From NCBI GenBank assembly GCA_041905525.1, contig JAYRKY010000004.1:164892-228891 (forward strand): DNA of 64,000 nt, written 5' to 3'. Both the position numbers and the translations under genes were made by a program. The notes beneath the pieces are model-generated. The model did not search any database. It saw only the letters and a program-made list of their open reading frames with translations, and was not told the origin of the DNA. Every line of letters starts with the position of its first letter. Position 1 is the stretch's first letter. This document shows positions 61,059-64,000 of the stretch, in pieces. The stretch is from SHVO01 sp041905525 (lineage in GTDB: Bacteria > Pseudomonadota > Alphaproteobacteria > Rhodospirillales > Rhodospirillaceae).

Positions 61059-62678
61059 ATGTTGCGGCTGACGGAAATCAAGCTGCCGCTCGACCATCCG
61101 GAGAGCGCCTTACGGGCCGCTATCCTTAAGCGGCTGCGCATTCCGGACGCCGACCTCCACGCGTTTACCGTCTTCCGCCGCGCCCACGATGCGCGCAAGC
61201 GCGACGCGATTAGTCTCATCTATACAGTCGATGTCGAAGTGAAGGATGAAGCTGCCGTGCTTCGTCGCGCGGGGCGCGAGAAAGACATCGGACCTTCTCC
61301 TGATACGAGCTACAAATTTGTGACCCGCGCCGGGGCCAATATCGAGCACCGGCCAGTTGTTATTGGAACGGGGCCGTGCGGTCTGTTCGCGGCTCTGATC
61401 CTTTCCGAGATGGGCTTCAGGCCCATCGTGCTTGAGCGCGGCAAGATCGTGAGAGAGCGGACCGTTGATACGTTCGCGCTCTGGCGGAAACGTATCCTCA
61501 ACCCCGAATCGAATGTGCAGTTTGGCGAAGGCGGGGCGGGCACGTTCTCCGACGGCAAGCTTTACAGCCAGATCAAGGACCCGGGATTTCGCGGACGCAA
61601 AGTTCTGACAGAGTTCGTTCAGGCGGGCGCGCCGGAGGAAATCCTCTACGTCAGCAAACCGCATATCGGCACATTCCGACTTGTCTCGATGGTTGAGAAT
61701 ATGCGCGCAAAAATGATCGCGCTCGGTGCCGAGATCCGATTTCAAAGCAAGGTCGAGAGCATCCAGATCGAGACCGCGCCCGATGGATCGCGTCACGTCC
61801 GCGGGATTACGCTACAAAGTGGAGAGGAAATCCGCACGGATCACGTCGTGCTGGCGGTAGGTCACAGTGCGCGTGATACCTTCAAAATGCTCTACGAAGC
61901 GGGCGTCTATATCGAAGCCAAGCCGTTTTCCATTGGGGTGCGCCTTGAGCATCCTCAATCGATGATCGACAAGTGCCGGTTCGGAAAGTTCGCCGGCCAT
62001 CCAATTCTCGGGGCGGCTGACTATAAGCTCGTTCATCACTGCGCCAACGGACGCACCGTATACAGCTTCTGCATGTGCCCGGGGGGCACTGTCGTGGCCG
62101 CGACGTCTGAGCCCGGCCGCGTGGTCACGAACGGCATGAGCCAGTACTCGCGCGCAGAGCGGAACGCGAATAGCGGAATCGTGGTGGATATCTCTCCCGC
62201 TGACTACCCAGGTCACCCGCTTGCCGGCATCGACTTCCAACGTCATTGGGAATCTCTCGCCTTTCAGGCGGGCGGTGGTACTTACGAAGCTCCAGGCCAA
62301 CTCGTGGGCGACTTCCTTGCGAATAAACCGTCGACAGCTTTCGGCGAGGTGATCCCCTCCTATAGGCCCGGCGTGCATTTAACGGACCTCAGCCTCTGTC
62401 TGCCGGACTATGTGATCGCGGCGATCCGCGAGGCGCTTCCCGCCTTCGATAGGCAAATCAAGGGTTACGCGCGCCCCGATGCCGTCATGACGGGTGTAGA
62501 GACGCGTACATCCTCGCCCATTCGCATCAAGCGCGGCGACGACTTTTGTAGCCTCAATACACGTGGCCTTTACCCTGCAGGAGAGGGCGCCGGGTATGCG
62601 GGTGGTATTTTGTCCGCGGGGGTCGACGGAATTCGTGTTGCCGAAGCGGTCGGGTTGGCAATGACGGCCCCAGGCTGA
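61059..62678 (+). CDS. FAD-dependent oxidoreductase (COG2509)
   Basis: 539 residues. VVIGTGPCGLFAALILSEMGFRPIV is the FAD Rossmann motif; NVQFGEGGAGTFSDGKLY, HLILAVGHSARD-type motif and LYPAGEGAGYAGGILSAGVDGI are the COG2509 uncharacterised FAD-dehydrogenase family. The first 80 residues are an accessory alpha/beta domain. It starts 4 bp after prfC. Reaction unknown. Confidence 0.92.
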   Translation: MLRLTEIKLPLDHPESALRAAILKRLRIPDADLHAFTVFRRAHDARKRDAISLIYTVDVEVKDEAAVLRRAGREKDIGPSPDTSYKFVTRAGANIEHRPVVIGTGPCGLFAALILSEMGFRPIVLERGKIVRERTVDTFALWRKRILNPESNVQFGEGGAGTFSDGKLYSQIKDPGFRGRKVLTEFVQAGAPEEILYVSKPHIGTFRLVSMVENMRAKMIALGAEIRFQSKVESIQIETAPDGSRHVRGITLQSGEEIRTDHVVLAVGHSARDTFKMLYEAGVYIEAKPFSIGVRLEHPQSMIDKCRFGKFAGHPILGAADYKLVHHCANGRTVYSFCMCPGGTVVAATSEPGRVVTNGMSQYSRAERNANSGIVVDISPADYPGHPLAGIDFQRHWESLAFQAGGGTYEAPGQLVGDFLANKPSTAFGEVIPSYRPGVHLTDLSLCLPDYVIAAIREALPAFDRQIKGYARPDAVMTGVETRTSSPIRIKRGDDFCSLNTRGLYPAGEGAGYAGGILSAGVDGIRVAEAVGLAMTAPG

Positions 62679-62751
62679 AAGCCGCGCGACCGATTGCCAC
62701 TGCGGCGGGTTGGCATGCTACCCTGACGTCGAATTTGATGGGAATTGACCT

Positions 62752-63945
62752 GTGTTGTTTGCTCGCTTCCTTCACCCATTAATGAAAACCGGTACACTGA
62801 CGATCATCGATCACGATGGTCAGTCGCACGTGTGTGGAAACGGAAGCGCACCGCACGTCACCGTCCGCTTTAAGGATCCCAGCCTCGGCACAAAATTGTT
62901 CCAGAACCCCGCTCTATATGCCGGTGAGGCGTATATGGATGGGACGCTGGTCGTCGAGAATGCCGACATCTACGCCATGTTGGCGCTGGTGATGTCCAAT
63001 CTCTCCGGCTACCACGGCCATTGGCTGGCGCGCTCGATGAAATCGGTCGAGCGTGGGATGTCGCTGGTGCGCACGTATAATCCGGTGGCGCGTTCCAGAC
63101 AGAATGTGGCGCATCATTACGATCTGTCGACGACGCTTTACCGCACGTTCCTCGACGATCAGATGCAGTATTCGATGGCGTATTTTCGCACGCCGCAGGA
63201 TTCGCTCGAGCAAGCCCAGATCCAGAAGATGACCCACATTGGGACCAAGCTGCTGCTCAAGCCCGGGCAAACGGTGCTCGATATCGGCTGCGGCTGGGGT
63301 GGCCTCGCGCTTTTCCTACATCGTACCTTCGGAGTGAACGTCGTCGGCATCAGCTTGTCGGAGCGCCAAATCGAAGTGGCGAACCAGCGCGCCTCTGCGG
63401 CGAACGTTGGCGGGGCCGTGAGCTTCCGTTTGCAGGACTATCGCCACGTGACGGAGACCTTTGATCGCGTTGTCTCCGTCGGCATGTTCGAGCATGTGGG
63501 CCTCCCGCACTATCGGCGCTTCTTCGAAGTAGTTCGCGATCGCCTCAGCCCGGACGGCGTCGCCCTCTTGCACACGATCGGCCGCACGGACGGGCCCGGC
63601 GCCACGGACAGTTGGACCAACAAGTATATTTTTCCGGGCGGGTACTCACCCGCGCTGTCGGAAGTCATACCGCACATCGAACGGTCCGGACTAATCGTGA
63701 CGGACATTGAAATCTTACGCCTGCATTACGCTCATACACTGAGGGCATGGCGCGAGCGTTTCATGGCCAAGCGCGAGGAGATCAAGAAGCTCTATGACGA
63801 GCGCTTTTGCCGTATGTGGGAGTTCTTCCTGTCGACGGCGGAGGGCGCCTTCCATTACGGCTTCCACGTCAATTTCCACATCCAGATGAGCAAGAAGATC
63901 GAAACCGTGCCGTTGACCCGGGACTATATGTACCCGTCCGCTTGA
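62752..63945 (+). CDS. cfa: Cfa-family (cyclopropane fatty acid synthase-like) methyltransferase
   Basis: 397 residues. The N-terminal 95 residues are the lipid-binding part (LFQNPALYAGEAYMDGTLVV); the catalytic domain has VLDIGCGWGGLALFLHRTFG, SVGMFEHVGLPHYRRFF and ends in the family pattern WEFFLSTAEGAFHYGFHVNFHIQM. It transfers a methylene from SAM to unsaturated phospholipid chains, or is a close relative. GTG at 62752 is the start, with GGGAA upstream. A gap of 73 bp follows the COG2509 gene. Confidence 0.9.
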   Translation: MLFARFLHPLMKTGTLTIIDHDGQSHVCGNGSAPHVTVRFKDPSLGTKLFQNPALYAGEAYMDGTLVVENADIYAMLALVMSNLSGYHGHWLARSMKSVERGMSLVRTYNPVARSRQNVAHHYDLSTTLYRTFLDDQMQYSMAYFRTPQDSLEQAQIQKMTHIGTKLLLKPGQTVLDIGCGWGGLALFLHRTFGVNVVGISLSERQIEVANQRASAANVGGAVSFRLQDYRHVTETFDRVVSVGMFEHVGLPHYRRFFEVVRDRLSPDGVALLHTIGRTDGPGATDSWTNKYIFPGGYSPALSEVIPHIERSGLIVTDIEILRLHYAHTLRAWRERFMAKREEIKKLYDERFCRMWEFFLSTAEGAFHYGFHVNFHIQMSKKIETVPLTRDYMYPSA

Positions 63946-64000
63946 ACTCCGAACGGTTGTCCGGGTATCACCTGACGGCAACCCAAATGAACGGAGAAGT

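Noticed and set aside
59996..61219. Long minus-strand open frame (about 400 codons) antisense to prfC
   Set aside because: prfC is unambiguous on the plus strand; the antisense product has no domain and no start signals.

Overview
The window is a GC-rich, gene-dense chromosomal segment of an alphaproteobacterium. Several signals agree on the class: an NDUFS4-like complex I accessory subunit, a perfect GTTC-N7-GTTC SOS box, a GGAAC-N16-CGTT (EcfG-type general stress) promoter, a TTAA-N7-TTAA CtrA-type box, and neighbours such as ubiX, TIGR02444, DUF1045, a NADPH-type FNR and a Cfa-family methyltransferase. The genus cannot be fixed from sequence alone; a Caulobacter/Rhizomicrobium-like group with CtrA is plausible.

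Layout. 1-11 kb: SPOR/SHOCT-repeat lipoprotein, secreted methyltransferase, a DUF115-like glycoconjugate protein, cytochrome c, PepN, then a three-gene operon (cytidylyltransferase-RraA fusion, MobA-like nucleotidyltransferase, CDP-glycerol-type glycerophosphotransferase). 11-20 kb: DUF6491-like, degenerate GGDEF/EAL-like and DUF1045 proteins, dusA, an SOS-controlled 32-residue membrane peptide, the ydbL-ynbE-ydbH lipid-transport operon, a Panacea-domain protein and a DUF192 protein. 20.6-23.3 kb: tRNA-Pro, NDUFS4-like gene, tRNA-Arg and a TonB-dependent receptor.

23.3-35.6 kb is a phage-derived island. It has a LexA-like cI repressor with divergent operator-bearing promoters, small phage genes, a scaffold-like protein, probable internal virion proteins, cargo genes (tandem secreted paralogues, a GSCFA protein) and a lysis cassette (holin-like proteins, secreted transglycosylase, overlapping Rz/Rz1). 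No integrase, terminase, portal or capsid gene is visible. At least three genes look broken by frameshift or an amber codon, so this is either a decaying prophage or an accessory locus of a phage-like particle.

35.6-41 kb: a polysaccharide cluster with an O-antigen ligase/GT4 fusion, GT4, GT2 and a YheT-like hydrolase. 41-64 kb: housekeeping and signalling genes, namely Mpo1-like, SseA, NudF, an Hpt-REC-REC-GGDEF regulator, a stress-promoter PRC-barrel protein, ArsC, an amino-acid permease, flavin reductase, K+/H+ antiporter, dienelactone hydrolase, UbiX, PhoH, molybdenum-cofactor maturation genes (split XdhC plus MoeA-like/MocA fusion), FNR plus 2Fe-2S ferredoxin, PrfC, a COG2509 flavoprotein and a Cfa-family methyltransferase.
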